Shown here piece by piece: positions 62,701 to 64,000 of a stretch of 64,000 bases of DNA. The notes beneath the pieces were generated by a model. The model was not told the origin of the DNA and did not search any database. It saw nothing but the letters and a program-made list of their open reading frames with translations. Position 1 is the first letter of the stretch. Every line of letters starts with the position of its first letter. Source of the stretch: Hippophae tibetana (lineage: Eukaryota > Streptophyta > Magnoliopsida > Rosales > Elaeagnaceae); contig CM072810.1 of the NCBI GenBank assembly GCA_037013495.1, forward strand, positions 104,870,898-104,934,897, given 5' to 3'. Position numbers and translations under genes: made by a program.

Positions 62701-64000
62701 AGTTAGGCAGTAAGATAAATGAGTTCTTTGATCTATAAATCCTAATTGATAAAATCCTTTTCTCTTTTCCTTAAAAGAAAAAAAGAAAAAAGTTGAATGA
62801 TTCCTAATATTGTAGGATGTGGAGTTTTCTATTGAGTCATATAGCATTAAACACGAGTAGTGAAATATCTAGATGATAGTTAATATTAAACTAATGTGTA
62901 TCGTAGCTTGTTGTATAGACTTGGTCATTAAGTAACTGAGTTGTAATTATATATTACCTCCTTGCTTAGGCTGTTATGCTGAGCTGTATAAGTTGTTATA
63001 GAGTAACCAATAGCGGCCTAGCTTGTAGTTCTTTAAATAGGTTGTAACTGTTTCATTTGATAGTTAATCAAGATTTCAGAGTTTCACTTTTCTCTTTCTA
63101 TGTTGTTAGTAAGGTGGAGCATGAGATAATATGTCAGTGTTCAAAGAACTTCATCTGTTATTGATATGAGAAGCCATCCCAGCCTGAAATTTTTACTTAC
63201 ACCCTTTAGCATGGTACCAAAAAAGCATTTTGAATTTTGTTTAGACCTTACTTGAGGGGAGTGTTAGGAATATAAAATAAACAATATAAAAACAATTAGC
63301 TTTGGATAAATTCTTTGTTTTAGAATTCAAATTATAGTAAAAAAAAAACTCTTGGGTTTAGACTCTGCTTTGTAACAAGAGGTGGACTTCATCTTGACGT
63401 TTAGAGTTTCAGTAGGACTTTAGGGATTTTGAGTAGATTTCTTTGTATTTTGATTAAATGAAATGCAATGAGTAATTGCTTAGATCGTCTTCAACTTATT
63501 TTCTTGGACTCTAGGATTTAAATTTAGTACATATTTACCATTATTGAGCCAAGTCTTCTTGAATTTTATCAGAGAACAACATTAGTGAACTTTGAACTTC
63601 TAACTTCTGAGGTTCTTCTAGCCTACAGATCTATGAGTTATTTTTTATTTTTTTCTCAATTTTTTACTTAATTTGTGCATTCAAGTCAGAGTACATGTTG
63701 CATATGCTTCTCTTGTTAAATATCTTCCGGAATTAAAGGGCTTATTTTTTATTGCCTATTTCAAGATAAGAGTGAAAAAGAAGTTGAAACCTTAGGTAGC
63801 TTCATTCTAAAATGACAACACTTTTGACAAAAAAAAAACATGCGTGTGATCTCTCATACCCATGCAGAAACATATATGCAACTAGGTGAAATGATGTTTT
63901 AGTCATGAATTCTCCAATAACGTACTGATCATCATGCACAGTACATGAGAGAGTGCATCCTGGGGAACTTGAGGAGGAGGTTGCTTGCAGTGCTGAAAAC
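50782..64000 (+). CDS. NAP1: NAP1/NCKAP1, SCAR/WAVE complex subunit, 5' 21 exons (gene continues beyond window)
   Basis: Subunit of the SCAR/WAVE complex that activates ARP2/3 to nucleate actin; in Arabidopsis loss gives distorted trichomes (GNARLED). Exons: 50782-51180, 51266-51340, 51728-51808, 52131-52211, 52336-52418, 52632-52716, 53067-53192, 53307-53414, 54661-54705, 54795-54937, 55772-55904, 56480-56590, 56703-56781, 57271-57464, 58203-58348, 58641-58722, 58825-58935, 61719-61844, 61934-62073, 62334-62430, 63942-64000+. All junctions keep frame; ~834 codons of an expected ~1400. Recognised stretches: SPTSVRSREWEGPSRWTEYL, ALNIQWVVQ, HVFSEAFWKAGVFPNHPRFC, DFYHRLVQFIDSYDPPLRG, FLSPYHPRYPDILTNSAHPM, KQEIGRMVLFFTDQPSLLAP, FLLDGMNCLCCLVRKYIA, RGYALSYLSS, MFGPEGRPQHCCAWL, IESIMGGLEGLINILDSEGG and LTNLCSVLNDMEPIC. 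A second ATG three bases later (50785) could also be the start. It reads intact within the window. Confidence 0.95.
53470..54180. mobile_element. LTR-retrotransposon debris in NAP1 intron 8
   Basis: ACTTGAGAGGAGAGTGTTAG near 53640 looks like a polypurine tract followed by an LTR start (TGTTAGAATATATGTTGG). A diverged second copy of the same LTR-like start lies at ~53472 (TTAGAATGTATAAAAGACAT), and both run on to GATTRGTTTYCNAACAA. A primer-site-like GCTCTGATATCT occurs at ~53892 in the opposite sense. The parts do not assemble into one element. Confidence 0.35.
59180..59560 (-). mobile_element. LINE remnant (zf-RVT-like 3' end) in NAP1 intron 17
   Basis: The minus strand reads ESSEANHHVLMQCRVAKYTW followed by IELQSKTGLKREVS (59.40-59.51 kb). 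This resembles the Cys/His segment at the C terminus of plant LINE reverse transcriptases (pattern CxxC..E...HxLxxC..xxxxW). Only this end is present; no reverse transcriptase core. Confidence 0.45.
59827..61660 (-). mobile_element. non-autonomous LTR retrotransposon in NAP1 intron 17
   Basis: Two direct repeats of ~285 bp, 59827-60110 and ~61372-61657, share blocks such as ATATAAAATAGGT, TAGAAAATCAAATGA, CCTAATAAG(A), GGAAACATAATAATAATTA and GAGGAAAYTAAATATTAA. On the minus strand a polypurine tract (AAGGGAAAAAA) precedes the left LTR and a primer-site-like CAGTATCAGATCC follows the right one. CATAC flanks both sides (59822-59826 and 61661-61665) as a candidate 5-bp duplication. The ~1.26-kb interior has no polyprotein motif, so it looks like a TRIM/LARD-type element. 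Confidence 0.7.
62850..63270 (+). mobile_element. LTR-retrotransposon remnant in NAP1 intron 20
   Basis: Sequence from about 62940 to 63120 has the look of the 3' half of a plant LTR (ATTATATATTACC, TTTAAATAGGTTGTAACTG, TTTCACTTTTCTCTTTCT). At ~63250 ACTTGAGGGGAGTGTTAGGA resembles a polypurine tract followed by an LTR start. No coding part between them was recognised. Tentative. Confidence 0.35.

Noticed and set aside
1..64000. Structural RNA genes, CRISPR arrays, bacterial-type operons or a novel multi-gene system
   Set aside because: No rRNA, no complete tRNA cloverleaf, no regularly spaced identical repeats, and no cluster of functionally linked genes was found. The non-repeat genes are three well-known plant families.

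Overview
The window is nuclear DNA from a flowering plant, most likely a dicot. It is very AT-rich. Its genes are split into many short exons with GT-AG introns and T-rich acceptors. Three conserved plant housekeeping or cell-biology genes can be assembled exon by exon, and every family of repeat I could recognise is a plant type (Copia, hAT, CACTA/En-Spm, PIF/Harbinger, LINE, MITE, SINE-like). I could not name the species from the sequence alone. Bacterial-type features (operons, Shine-Dalgarno sites, CRISPR) are absent.

Layout, left to right. (1) 0.7-17 kb: a complete 12-exon plus-strand gene for a CLPTM1-family multi-pass ER membrane protein (594 codons). Its fifth intron is 6.9 kb long and is filled with three Copia retrotransposon pieces in opposite orientations plus a ~335-bp tandem repeat. 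(2) 17-28 kb: gene-free DNA holding a Copia gag remnant, a degraded CACTA element and an internally deleted PIF/Harbinger transposase. (3) 28.4-33.0 kb: a complete 13-exon plus-strand gene for plastid cystathionine beta-lyase (471 codons), with one GC-AG intron and a Mutator-like MITE in intron 7. (4) 33-50 kb: a nested transposon block. An antisense Copia remnant is split by a hAT element (exact 8-bp target duplication) and, further left, lies next to or contains a CACTA element (3-bp target duplication). (5) 50.0-64.0 kb: the 5' UTR and first 21 coding exons (about 834 codons) of NAP1/NCKAP1, a subunit of the SCAR/WAVE actin-regulating complex. The gene runs off the right edge. A non-autonomous LTR element and a LINE scrap sit in its intron 17.

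The three host genes do not form a pathway: one acts in ER membrane or lipid biology, one in methionine synthesis in the plastid, one in ARP2/3-dependent actin nucleation. They are simply neighbours on one strand. All transposase and polyprotein genes seen are broken by stops, frameshifts or deletions.

I looked for an undescribed system and found no convincing one. The most informative structures are the precisely bounded hAT, CACTA and MITE insertions with their target duplications, and the intron-borne tandem array. Exon coordinates come from reading splice consensus, reading-frame continuity and family similarity by eye, so single borders could be off by a few bases. No alignment or transcript data were used.
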